From JBBSIG01 sp038232215 (GTDB taxonomy: Bacteria > Actinomycetota > Thermoleophilia > Gaiellales > Gaiellaceae), in NCBI GenBank assembly GCA_038232215.1, contig JBBSIG010000005.1, positions 1 to 24,636 of the forward strand: a DNA stretch of 24,636 nt, in the 5' to 3' direction. The translations under genes and the position numbers were made by a program. The notes below the pieces were generated by a model that saw only the letters and a list, made by a program, of their open reading frames with translations, was not told where the DNA came from and searched no databases. The first letter of the stretch is position 1. The number at the start of each line of letters is the position of its first letter. Shown piece after piece: positions 1 through 6,911 of this stretch.

Positions 1-868
1 CGGCGAACTGGAGCGCGATGCGCTGGACGGCGACCGTGAGCGGGAAGATGGAGAGCGGCTCGCCGAGCTCGAGAGCGGCGAAGCGGTGGACGCGCGCGCC
101 GCGGGCCTCGAGCGCGTCGGCGACCTCGGCCAGACGCGCGGCGCCCGGCCCGCCGCCGTCGAGGCAGACGAGAGCGTCTTGCCGTCCGAGAGCGAACGCC
201 GGACCGTGGAGGAGCTGCTCGAGCGCCAGCCCGGCAGTGAACAGGTGCGCCGCCTCGCGCACCTTGAGGGCACCCTCGGCCGCCGTCCACTGGTCCGGGC
301 CGGCGCCGACGAGCTCGAGCCCGCGCTCGGGCAGCTCGACCGCCGGGCCAGGCCCCTCGAGTGCGGCGGCGACCGCAGCCGGGACCGCCCCGAGCTCGCC
401 GAGCTCGGCGCCCAAGGTGACGGCGAGCTGGGCAAGGCGGGCCAGCGCACCGAGATGGCTGGCGGTGAACGTGCCAGACGTTTCCTGCTCGACCGTCTCG
501 ATGTCGGCACCGGCCGCGCCCTCGCCGCCGATCGCCACCGCCGACACGCCCTCCGCGCGGGCACGCTCGAGCACCTGGCTCGCGTAGCGCTTCGTTCCGC
601 GATGGCTGAGGAGGACGAGCGCGTCCGCCGACGCCGGCCGCGGCCCCCAGAGCGCACAGTCGGCGGCGGGGACAGGCTGGGCGTCCACGCCCGCCAGGCG
701 AAGGAAGTATGCGCCCTGGTTGGCGGCGTGCCAGCTCGTTCCGGTGCCGACGACGAAGACGCGCCGTCCGGCGATGCGCGCCGCGCCGGCCTCGATCGGA
801 GCCCAGTCGGCGAGGAGGCGGCTCAGATCGTGGGGCTGCCGCTCCATCGTCTTCGCCAGCTCGCTCAA
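1..868 (-). CDS. SIS-domain sugar-phosphate isomerase-like protein, C-terminus beyond window
   Basis: The protein resembles the isomerase half of glucosamine-6-phosphate synthase (GlmS). Two SIS domains are visible, roughly residues 25-160 and 190 to the edge. Motifs are GTGTSWHAANQGAYFL near residue 42, SHRGTKRY where the family usually has SQSGET-like text, and EGALKVREAAHLF followed by EQLLHGP in the second domain. There is no N-terminal glutaminase domain, so it is a stand-alone SIS protein that may bind or isomerise a phosphosugar; the substrate is unknown. I chose TTG at 868 because its last two bases plus A form the toxin stop (TTGA overlap) and because the resulting N-terminus (LSELAKTMERQPHDL) matches the family pattern of an E-Q-P segment near the start. 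ATG at 847 is the alternative. The gene is cut by the left edge, so the C-terminal part is missing from view. Confidence 0.85.
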   Translation of the reverse strand, partial: MSELAKTMERQPHDLSRLLADWAPIEAGAARIAGRRVFVVGTGTSWHAANQGAYFLRLAGVDAQPVPAADCALWGPRPASADALVLLSHRGTKRYASQVLERARAEGVSAVAIGGEGAAGADIETVEQETSGTFTASHLGALARLAQLAVTLGAELGELGAVPAAVAAALEGPGPAVELPERGLELVGAGPDQWTAAEGALKVREAAHLFTAGLALEQLLHGPAFALGRQDALVCLDGGGPGAARLAEVADALEARGARVHRFAALELGEPLSIFPLTVAVQRIALQFA

Positions 869-1251
869 GGCGTGACGCGCACGGCGAGTCCTGGCAAATC
901 GGCGAATCCTGCTGGATCGGCGGAGACGACGAGCCGCCTCCGAGCGAGTGCCGTGGCGGCTATCAGCAAATCGTGTGCGCCCCGGGGTCGACCCGACCGG
1001 CGCGTCTGTGCAAGCAGCGTCGCGTGGACCCGGGCTACGTCGAGGTCGTAGGACTCGACGGGAACGCTCGCGAGCAGACGCTCGACGAACGACCGTCGCC
1101 CTTGCCGCTGTTTCCCCTCGGCGAGCTCGACGCCGACGAGCAGCTCCGCCGCCGTGACTGCGGCGATCGCAACATCGTCCTCGTCGTCGACGACACTCGC
1201 GAGCGAGGCTCCGGAGCGCTCGGCCGTCACGAGAATGGTCGTGTCGAGCAT
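865..1251 (-). CDS. VapC-type PIN-domain toxin ribonuclease
   Basis: This 128-residue protein has the PIN-domain layout. Asp3 lies in the N-terminal MLDTTIL strand, Glu36 in AAELLVGVE, Asp94 in HDLLIAATAL and Asp112 in SADPAGF, which together give the four acidic residues that bind Mg2+/Mn2+ in VapC nucleases. VapC toxins cleave RNA, often tRNA or rRNA; the target here cannot be read. The ATG at 1251 overlaps the antitoxin stop by one base (TGATG), typical of a toxin-antitoxin pair; a TTG at 1254 is also in frame. The downstream SIS gene overlaps this stop (TTGA). All key acidic residues are present, so the toxin looks intact. Confidence 0.9.
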   Translation of the reverse strand: MLDTTILVTAERSGASLASVVDDEDDVAIAAVTAAELLVGVELAEGKQRQGRRSFVERLLASVPVESYDLDVARVHATLLAQTRRSGRPRGAHDLLIAATALARRRLVVSADPAGFADLPGLAVRVTP

Positions 1252-1502
1252 CAACCGTTCCAGGGCCGCTCCTCGACACCGAGAGCGGCCCGAAGCTCGC
1301 CGAGCTCAGATGCCCAACCGGGGTCGCGTGGATTCGAGCGCAGAACCTCCTTTACGGTCTGACCGTTCGCCGCGCGAGCCGGGCCGATCCGGGCCACCGC
1401 TCGCCCGCGGCGAACGACGAGGAACGTCTCCCCCCGCCGCTCGACGGAGTCGAGAAGCTCCGAGAAGCGACGAGCCGCCTCGGTGGCGCTCAGGCTCCGC
1501 AT
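1251..1502 (-). CDS. Phd/YefM-family (VapB-type) antitoxin
   Basis: An 83-residue protein opening with SATEAARRFSELLDSV and continuing ETFLVVRRGRAVARI, which is the Phd/YefM DNA-binding fold. The C-terminal third, with GWASELGELRAALG, would be the toxin-neutralising tail. It lies directly upstream of the PIN toxin with a TGATG overlap, which fixes the pair as a type II toxin-antitoxin operon. Such antitoxins normally repress their own promoter, and a short A+T-rich direct repeat immediately upstream of the ATG (see separate entry) is a plausible operator. No Shine-Dalgarno sequence is visible, consistent with a leaderless or nearly leaderless message. Confidence 0.9.
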   Translation of the reverse strand: MRSLSATEAARRFSELLDSVERRGETFLVVRRGRAVARIGPARAANGQTVKEVLRSNPRDPGWASELGELRAALGVEERPWNG

Positions 1503-1507
1503 CGGAA

Positions 1508-1522
1508 ATCAGATTATCAGAT
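1508..1522 (-). promoter_or_regulatory. Candidate promoter/operator of the toxin-antitoxin operon
   Basis: A conspicuous A+T-rich island in very GC-rich DNA. On the plus strand ATCAGAT occurs twice, at 1508-1514 and 1516-1522, an 8-base periodic direct repeat. On the minus strand the same bases contain GATAAT (1518 to 1513), a near-consensus -10 box ending 10 bases before the antitoxin ATG. I infer an autoregulated promoter with the operator overlapping the -10 box; no clear -35 box is seen. Confidence 0.5.
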
Positions 1523-1677
1523 CGTCGGCGAGCCGAAGACCGCATTTCTCGAGGCGACGGCGGAAGCGGCGAGCAAGAGGGAAGCGCTTTCAGCGAGCCT
1601 GGGGGCCACAGGCGGGCGCATGCAACGCCTCCTCTACGGATCGGAGCCCGCCGCGCACGTCCTTGTGGCGTTTGACT

Positions 1678-2304
1678 CTACCCCTGTGTCCCCCGGCGGG
1701 CAAGGAGCGCCGTCCCCCGCCCCGCGGCGAAGTCCGCAAACTCCGCGAATCCTCTCCGGGAGAGCTCGGCACGGAGACGCTCTGGCGGGACGAAGATCGG
1801 CGTCGTCGACCCGCCCGAGAAGCCGAGCACGAGCGCGCCACCCGGAGCCAGCACCCGCCGGAGCTCGTCGAAGAAGGGAATCATGTTCGCGAGCCCGACC
1901 AGGTCGAACGATGCGTCGGCGAACGGCAGCTCCGCCGCGTCGGCCTCGACGAAGGTGACGCGCTCGGCGAGCTCGGGCGGCGTCTTTCGCCGCGCCTCGG
2001 CGACCATCGCGGGCGCCAGATCCGCTCCCACCACCACAGCTTCCGGGAAGCGCCGCGCCAGTTCGCGCGCACCGTCGCCGGTCCCCGTGCCGAGATCGAG
2101 CGCGCGAGCCGGCGCAGCCGAGACGGCCGCGAGCGCGGCCTCGTACGCCGCGAGGTGCCCCGGCGCGCGCAGATCGTCCCAGCTCGGCGCCAACCGCTCG
2201 AACTGCGCCCTGAGCGGGATGCGGAAGACCCGCCAGAGCGCGGGCCACCGGACGACCGCGTTCGTCACGAGCCGCGCGAAGCGCCGGCCGAGACTCGCCC
2301 TCAC
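1678..2304 (-). CDS. Class I SAM-dependent methyltransferase
   Basis: A 208-residue protein with a Rossmann-fold methyltransferase core. Motif I is ALDLGTGTGDGARELA, followed by VVVGADLAPAMVAEARRK, then the acidic turn FVEADAAELPFADASFDLV and a post-motif LRRVLAPGGALVLGF. The substrate is not evident; it does not carry the typical UbiE/MenG signature that I would recognise. The GTG start at 2304 overlaps the SAM-hydrolase stop as GTGA, making it the last gene of the long haem/cytochrome gene train. A 62-residue N-terminal extension with FARLVTNAVVRWPALWRVF could pack on a membrane or shape the substrate pocket. About 175 bases separate its TAG from the antitoxin start, where I see no convincing terminator. 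Confidence 0.85.
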   Translation of the reverse strand: MRASLGRRFARLVTNAVVRWPALWRVFRIPLRAQFERLAPSWDDLRAPGHLAAYEAALAAVSAAPARALDLGTGTGDGARELARRFPEAVVVGADLAPAMVAEARRKTPPELAERVTFVEADAAELPFADASFDLVGLANMIPFFDELRRVLAPGGALVLGFSGGSTTPIFVPPERLRAELSRRGFAEFADFAAGRGTALLARRGTQG

Positions 2305-3092
2305 CCGATCACCGGCTCGATCAGCACCTCGTCCCCCACCCGCGCGCCGAGCCGCTCGGCCGCCTCGCCGCCGTTGACCGCGAGCGCGAGGCTTCCGCTG
2401 GAGTCCTCCAGGAGGAGCAGCGTCCCGGTCTTCACGTCGGCGAACGTGCCCGCGACCGTCGCCGTGGCCGAGCGCTCGCCGACCGCCACCCGCACCATCG
2501 CCGCTCCTCGCACCCGCTCCGGCGTCACGTTCAGGCGGACGTTCCCGAAGCGGTCGACGGCCAGCGCGGTCGCCCGGATGGTCGAGCCGTCGGTGCTCGG
2601 CTCCGGGAGCTCGAGGCGAACGAGGCTCGACGGCTCGAGCGCCGGGCCGAGCTCCTCGAGCGCCACCCCCCGGGCGAGGTGGGCGGCGGCAGGGGTGAAC
2701 ACGTCCCGGCCGTGGAACGTGCGCGAGACCGGCTGGAGCCTGAACTGAGGGTTCACCAGCTCGCGGGCGGCAGCGATCCCGCCCAGGCGCTCGATCGAGG
2801 GCAGGAGGAGCCCGTTGTCCGGGCCGACGTGGAGCCCGCCCCGGCCGTCCTGCACCACGAGCCCGCGCCGGTCGCCGCCGACGCCCGGGTCGACGACGGC
2901 CAGGTGCACCGCGGGCGGCACGTACGGGAGAGCGTCGGCGAGCGCCACCGCTCCCGCGACCACCGCCCGCGGCTCGATTCCGTGCGTCAGGTCGACGATC
3001 TCCACTCCCGGCGCGATCCGCCTCATGACGCCGTGGCACACCCCGACGAACGTGTCCCGGAGGCCGAAGTCGCTCAGGAACGTGATCAGCAC
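2301..3092 (-). CDS. S-adenosyl-L-methionine hydrolase (adenosine-forming), DUF62/SAM hydroxide adenosyltransferase family
   Basis: A 263-residue protein of the fluorinase/chlorinase/DUF62 superfamily. Family blocks are FLSDFGLRDTFVGV at the N-terminus, VDLTHGI, VVDPGVGGDRRG, GPDNGLLLPS, TFHGRDVFTPAAAHLARG and DRFGNVRLN. The residues Asp68, Arg75 and His127 fall exactly where the DUF62 catalytic triad described for archaeal members lies, which points to hydrolysis of SAM to adenosine and methionine rather than halogenation. The GTG at 3092 is preceded by a GGAG five bases away, one of the few clear ribosome binding sites in this window, and just upstream lies a perfect palindrome (see separate entry). 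The stop overlaps the methyltransferase start. Its place behind hemD may be operon convenience rather than a pathway link. Confidence 0.92.
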   Translation of the reverse strand: MLITFLSDFGLRDTFVGVCHGVMRRIAPGVEIVDLTHGIEPRAVVAGAVALADALPYVPPAVHLAVVDPGVGGDRRGLVVQDGRGGLHVGPDNGLLLPSIERLGGIAAARELVNPQFRLQPVSRTFHGRDVFTPAAAHLARGVALEELGPALEPSSLVRLELPEPSTDGSTIRATALAVDRFGNVRLNVTPERVRGAAMVRVAVGERSATATVAGTFADVKTGTLLLLEDSSGSLALAVNGGEAAERLGARVGDEVLIEPVIG

Positions 3093-3102
3093 CCGGACTC
3101 CA

Positions 3103-3119
3103 AGTGACAGTGTGTCACT
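3103..3119. repeat. Perfect 17-base palindrome between hemD and the SAM-hydrolase gene
   Basis: AGTGACA-GTG-TGTCACT, with 7-base arms and a 3-base centre. It spans the hemD stop codon and ends two bases before the GGAG ribosome binding site of the next gene. It could be a protein-binding operator (the outer AGTGA/TCACT text resembles the BldD box described in streptomycetes) or a small RNA hairpin next to the ribosome binding site. Neither role is shown by the sequence alone. Confidence 0.6.
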
Positions 3120-3759
3120 GGGCGAGCTCGAGCCGCGCGACCGCGGCCACGAGGCCGTCGAGATCATGGGTCTCGGCCTGGGCGACCACACGCAGTCCGG
3201 CCTGCTCCGCCGCGCGCGTCGTCTGCGGCCCGATCGTCGCGACGGGGATGTCGACCTCGAGCGCCGCGAGCGAGCGGGCGGCCGAGCCCGACGCGAGCAC
3301 GACGAGGTCGCCTTCCGGACCCGCCTCCGGCTGCACGGGTCGGGTGTCGTAGAGCGGCACGAAGTCCGCCGCCAGGCCATCGACCAGCGTGCGTCGCGCG
3401 TCGCGCGCGGCCGCCACGAGCACGCGGCCGGCCGGCCGGGGAAGCTCCGCGAGCAGCCCTTCCTGCGTGGAGACACGCGGCACGAGGTCGACCCGAATGC
3501 CTTGCTCGAGGAGCGCCTCGGCCGTGCCCGGGCCGACGGCCGCGACCCGCCGCAGCGAGCCGCGCCGGCGGCGGGCGAGGTGCTCGGCGCCATTCGGGCT
3601 CGTGACCACCACCCAGTCGTAGGCAGTCGTGTCGATCGGCTCGTCCCCTGCCGAGACGATCTCGAGCAACGGACACTCGACCACCTCGTGCCCGAGCGCC
3701 TCGAGCCGCTCCACCAGCGGCCCGGCCTGCGAGCGCCGGCGCGTGACGACGATCTTCAC
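3115..3759 (-). CDS. hemD: Uroporphyrinogen-III synthase
   Basis: A 214-residue protein that would cyclise hydroxymethylbilane with inversion of ring D to give uroporphyrinogen III. Sequence identity between HemD proteins is low, but the two-lobe pattern is clear: KIVVTRRRSQAGPLVERLEALGHEVVECPLLEI at the start (lobe 1), the DWVVVTSPNGAEHL segment, VAAVGPGTAEAL at the lobe switch, and the second-lobe DLVVLASGSAARSL followed by PVATIGPQTTRAAEQAGL. The GTG start overlaps the hemC stop as GTGA, so it is coupled to the enzyme that makes its unstable substrate. It is not fused to a uroporphyrinogen methyltransferase, unlike some actinobacterial versions. hemB is not present in this window. Confidence 0.9.
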   Translation of the reverse strand: MKIVVTRRRSQAGPLVERLEALGHEVVECPLLEIVSAGDEPIDTTAYDWVVVTSPNGAEHLARRRRGSLRRVAAVGPGTAEALLEQGIRVDLVPRVSTQEGLLAELPRPAGRVLVAAARDARRTLVDGLAADFVPLYDTRPVQPEAGPEGDLVVLASGSAARSLAALEVDIPVATIGPQTTRAAEQAGLRVVAQAETHDLDGLVAAVARLELAQ

Positions 3760-4580
3760 GGCACGAGCGCGATGAGCTCGGCGGCGAGCTCGTCCGGATC
3801 CACGCCGCGCCGCCGCTCGACCCAGCGCCCGTCCTCGTCGGCCACGAGCGCCTCCAGCGAGGTGCCGTCGTGGTGGGCGGCGACGGGCGCGAGGCAGCCG
3901 CCGCCAACGAGCGCGACGCAGCGGCGCTCGGCCGTCACCCGCCGGCGCGTCTCGGAGTCGTCGAGCAGCGTGACGAGCGTCTCCTCCCCCTCGCGTACCT
4001 GGAGCGCGAGCGCCCCCTGCCCGGCTTCCGGCAGCAGCTCCGCAGGCGCGAACCGGTGCCCGATCTCCCGCGCGAGCCCCAGCCGATCGAGCCCGCACGC
4101 CGCGAGCACGACCGCGTCCAGCCCGCGCTCGCCGCGCTTGCGCAGACGGGTGTCGATGTTCCCCCGCAGCGGCTCCACCGAGAGCGAGGGCTCGAGGGCG
4201 AGGAGCTGCGCACGCCGCCGAGCCGACGCGGTGCCGATCCGCATGCCGGGGCGAATACTCCGCGCGCCGCAGAGCGCGTCGCGCGGGTCCTGCCGCGCGA
4301 GGTAGGCGCCGACGGCGAGGCCGTCGGAGTCCGACGAGGTCATGTCCTTCGCGGAGTGCACAGCGACGTCGATCTTGCCCGCGAGGAGCGCCTCCTCCAA
4401 CTCCTTCACGAACACGCCGCGGGCACCGATCTCGCCGAAGGGCCGGGTGCGATCGCGATCGCCGGCAGTCGTGATCGGCACGAGGGCGAGCTCGAGACCC
4501 GGTCCGCGCAGCGCCTTCGCGGCGAGCTCGGCCTGGGTGAGCGCGAGCCTACTGCCGCGGGAGCCGATGCGGATCAGCAC
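3756..4580 (-). CDS. hemC: Hydroxymethylbilane synthase (porphobilinogen deaminase)
   Basis: A 274-residue enzyme that joins four porphobilinogens into hydroxymethylbilane. It begins LIRIGSRGSRLALTQAE, the family N-terminus, and has GARGVFVKELEEALL, VHSAKDM (residues 74-80), DPRDAL, GTASARRRAQLL, LRGNIDTRLRK and LPEAGQGALALQ. Cys229 in the GGGCLAPVAAH loop is the expected attachment site of the dipyrromethane cofactor. The stretch after the KD motif reads MTSSDSDGL instead of the more common VPT-type text. The start is GTG at 4580, 123 bases after the hemA stop and the largest gap inside the haem section. The stop overlaps hemD. Confidence 0.96.
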   Translation of the reverse strand: MLIRIGSRGSRLALTQAELAAKALRGPGLELALVPITTAGDRDRTRPFGEIGARGVFVKELEEALLAGKIDVAVHSAKDMTSSDSDGLAVGAYLARQDPRDALCGARSIRPGMRIGTASARRRAQLLALEPSLSVEPLRGNIDTRLRKRGERGLDAVVLAACGLDRLGLAREIGHRFAPAELLPEAGQGALALQVREGEETLVTLLDDSETRRRVTAERRCVALVGGGCLAPVAAHHDGTSLEALVADEDGRWVERRRGVDPDELAAELIALVP

Positions 4581-4703
4581 GGCAGGCGAAGCGCCCCGGT
4601 CGCGTTCGTCCGCAGGGGCGGGCGCCGCGGGCCCGGACGCGGACGAAGACCGTCGGCGCCTGCACGGGCAGCGGGCGGCCGCTGAGCCCCCGCGCCAGCG
4701 TCT

Positions 4704-5948
4704 TCACCGCTCCTCCTCGCCAAGCCCGAAGAGATGCCGCACGGCCTCAGCATAGACCACCCCGTCGGCCGCCGCCGCGGCCTGCTTGAGCCGAACGGTC
4801 GGCAGATGGAGGAGCTTGTTGACGATCTGGGCGGTAACCGCCTCGACGGCGCTCCGCTCCGCTTCCGTCAGCCGACCGAGCCGCCCCTCGGCCTTCCGGA
4901 GCTCGGCCGCCCGGATCTCCTCGGCGCGCGCCCGGAGCGAGGCGATCGCGGGGACCACGTCGAGCGAGGCCTGCCACTCGCGGAAGCGCTCGGCGTCGGA
5001 CGCGACGATCGCCTCCGCCCGACCGGCCTCCCGCCGGCGGCCGGCCAGCGTCTCGCCGACGACCGCCTCGAGGTCGTCCACGTCGTACAGAAAGCAGCCC
5101 TCGAGCTCGTGGATCGCAGGGTCGAGATCGCGGGGAACGGCGAGGTCGATCAGGAGCAGCGAGCGCCCCCGGCGGGCGCGCACCACGTGCTCGACGTCCT
5201 CGCGCCGCAGCACGAACCCGGGCGCGCTCGTCGACGAGACCACCACGTCGGCGGTCAGAAGCCGGTCGACGACGCCGTCGAGCGGGAGAGGCTCGGCGCC
5301 GAAGCGGCGCGCGAGCTCGGCGCCCCGATTGGCGCCCCGATTGGCGACGAACGAGATCTCCGCCCCGCGCGACAGGAGGTTGCGCGCGGCGAGCTCGCCC
5401 ACCTTGCCCGCCCCGATGAGGAGGATCCGGCGGCCGCGGAGCTCGCCGAAGACCTGCTCGGCGAGGGCCGCCGCCGCGGACGAGACCGAGGCGGGGCTCT
5501 CGCCGATCGCCGTCTGCGCGCGGACCTTGCGGCCCGCGCGGAGCGCGTGGCGGAAGAGCCGGTCGAGGAACGGGCCGGGTGCGCCCGCCTCGTGGGCTGC
5601 CCGAACCTGCCCGAGGATCTCGCCCTCGCCGGGGACGAGCGAGTCGAGCCCGGCGGCGACGCGGAAGAGGTGGAGCGTCGCCGCCTCGTCTCGGAGGCGG
5701 TAGAGGGCGGGAACGAGCTCCGACTCGGGCAGGCTCGAGATCTCCAGGAGCGCCGCCTCCGCGTCGGCCTCGGACCGGCCTACGAGGTACAGCTCGGTGC
5801 GGTTGCAGGTCGAGAGGCAGATCGCCTCGGCACCGTCGCCCGCGAGCCGCGCCGCGAGCGTGCCCGCCCCGTCCCGATCGAGCGCGACGGTCTCGCGAAC
5901 CTCGATCGGCGTGCGGTGGTGCGAGATCCCGACGAGGACGAGGGTCAC
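4704..5948 (-). CDS. hemA: Glutamyl-tRNA reductase
   Basis: A 414-residue enzyme that reduces Glu-tRNA to glutamate-1-semialdehyde, the first committed step of C5-pathway haem synthesis. The N-terminal domain has GISHHRTPIEVRE and the catalytic Cys48 in LSTCNRTELY. Next come GEGEILGQVRAA and the NADPH domain, with RRILLIGAGKVGELAARNL near residue 175 and VVVSSTSAPGFVLRREDV. The C-terminal dimerisation helices contain ADAERFREW-like text and IVNKLLHLPTVRLKQAA. The GTG start at 5948 overlaps the upstream ccsA/hemX stop as GTGA. A 12-base tandem duplication (5321-5344) encodes a repeated RGAN within the NADPH domain without changing the expected loop length. The hemX-hemA adjacency mirrors the Bacillus hemAX pair. 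Confidence 0.97.
   Translation of the reverse strand: MTLVLVGISHHRTPIEVRETVALDRDGAGTLAARLAGDGAEAICLSTCNRTELYLVGRSEADAEAALLEISSLPESELVPALYRLRDEAATLHLFRVAAGLDSLVPGEGEILGQVRAAHEAGAPGPFLDRLFRHALRAGRKVRAQTAIGESPASVSSAAAALAEQVFGELRGRRILLIGAGKVGELAARNLLSRGAEISFVANRGANRGAELARRFGAEPLPLDGVVDRLLTADVVVSSTSAPGFVLRREDVEHVVRARRGRSLLLIDLAVPRDLDPAIHELEGCFLYDVDDLEAVVGETLAGRRREAGRAEAIVASDAERFREWQASLDVVPAIASLRARAEEIRAAELRKAEGRLGRLTEAERSAVEAVTAQIVNKLLHLPTVRLKQAAAAADGVVYAEAVRHLFGLGEEER
5321..5344. repeat. 12-base tandem duplication inside hemA
   Basis: CGCCCCGATTGG occurs twice back to back. In the reading frame of hemA it encodes repeated RGAN in the NADPH-binding domain (NRGANRGAELARRFG). The loop keeps normal length relative to the common NRTxERAEELA text, so function should be intact. 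Confidence 0.7.
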
Positions 5949-6733
5949 GAGAAGTGGGTGAGCGGGAGGCCGAGTCGGACGACGAGCACGAGCGTGAAGC
6001 CCGCCAGCACGTAGAGCGCCGAACGCCGCCCGCGGACGCCGAATCGGAAGCGGCCGACGAGGAAGGCGGCGTAGACCACCCAGGTGACGAGCGTCACGAC
6101 GATGACCGCGTCGACTGGCGAGCCCGTGCTCCGCAACCTGAGCAGGCCCACGGCGATCCCGAGCGTCAGCGCGGGTAAGGCGACGGCGATCGTCCGGGCG
6201 GAGAGCTCGTCGAGCGTAGCGAGCGACGGCGCCCGCAGCCGCAGGATACTCGTCTCCCGCCGCTTGAGCCGGCGCTCCTGCCAGAGGAAGAGCGCGGAGA
6301 GCGCGGCCGACAGCGTGAAGCCCGCGAAGGCGGCCAGCACGAGGCCGACGTGGAAGACGAGGAACGCGCTGCCGTACCGGCTGGGGACACCCACACCGGT
6401 GCCGCCACCTACCCACGCGATCGCGAAGAGCACGACGGCGGGCGGAAGCACGGCCAGCCCGAGCAGGCGAAAGCGGGCGCGACAGCCCCAGATCAGGTAC
6501 GCCCCCACGACGAGCCAGACGAAGAGGTTGAGCGACCCGGCCCAGGTCGACCAGGGAAACCCCTCCGCCTCGGCCGCCTGGACGCCGAGCAGGGCGGTCT
6601 GCACGAGCCAGCCGAGGCGGACTCCCCACGTCGCGAGGCGGCCGGGCAGACCGGGGCGCCGGGCCTCGCCCAGGTACGCGAGAGCCGCCTCGCCGTAGGC
6701 GATCAGGGCCGGCCAGAAGAGGAGCTCAGCCAC
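5945..6733 (-). CDS. CcsA/HemX-family cytochrome c assembly membrane protein
   Basis: A 262-residue polytopic protein with about eight membrane segments. It carries the CcsA/HemX-type haem-handling segment WSTWAGSLNLFVWLVVGAY and a later conserved FHVGLVLAAFAGFTLSAALS block followed by LFLWQERRLK, the hallmark of the HemX/CcsA/Ycf5 branch. In Bacillus HemX regulates HemA abundance; CcsA-type proteins move haem for cytochrome c maturation. The gene sits exactly between ccmD and hemA and overlaps both, so either role fits. The GTG start at 6733 lies 5 bases inside the ccmD end (8-base overlap). I left the symbol blank because hemX and ccsA cannot be separated from sequence alone. Confidence 0.88.
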   Translation of the reverse strand: MAELLFWPALIAYGEAALAYLGEARRPGLPGRLATWGVRLGWLVQTALLGVQAAEAEGFPWSTWAGSLNLFVWLVVGAYLIWGCRARFRLLGLAVLPPAVVLFAIAWVGGGTGVGVPSRYGSAFLVFHVGLVLAAFAGFTLSAALSALFLWQERRLKRRETSILRLRAPSLATLDELSARTIAVALPALTLGIAVGLLRLRSTGSPVDAVIVVTLVTWVVYAAFLVGRFRFGVRGRRSALYVLAGFTLVLVVRLGLPLTHFS

Positions 6734-6911
6734 TCGTCGTCGACCCGTGCGGTTCCGGCGGGCGCCCCAGCCGCTCGCGCGCGAGCTCCGTCAGCTCGCT
6801 GACCTCCCGCTCGAGGCGGGCGAGCTTGAGGGCGACGATGAGGACGTACGCGAGCACGGCGACGAACACGACGAGGTACGCCGCCGCGACATACCTCTCG
6901 CCGGAGGTCAC
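6726..6911 (-). CDS. ccmD: CcmD-like small membrane protein
   Basis: A 61-residue protein with one membrane helix at about residues 8-30 (YVAAAYLVVFVAVLAYVLIV) followed by a charged helical tail, LKLARLEREVSELTELARERL, of coiled-coil character. Size, single helix and position directly after ccmC match CcmD, which stabilises the CcmABC haem-release complex. Sequence similarity in this family is weak, so the call relies on context. The GTG at 6911 overlaps the ccmC stop as GTGA. Confidence 0.75.
   Translation of the reverse strand: MTSGERYVAAAYLVVFVAVLAYVLIVALKLARLEREVSELTELARERLGRPPEPHGSTTSG

Noticed and set aside
86..1051. A 321-codon plus-strand frame at the left end.
   Set aside because: It is the mirror of the SIS and PIN genes, whose translations carry family motifs.
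1503..1677. A possible small gene between the methyltransferase and the antitoxin.
   Set aside because: Minus-strand frames here are continuations of out-of-frame methyltransferase sequence with no plausible start or protein-like composition.
5321..5344. The hemA tandem 12-mer as a frameshift or disabling insertion.
   Set aside because: It is in frame, and the loop has the same length as in typical HemA proteins, so the gene looks intact.
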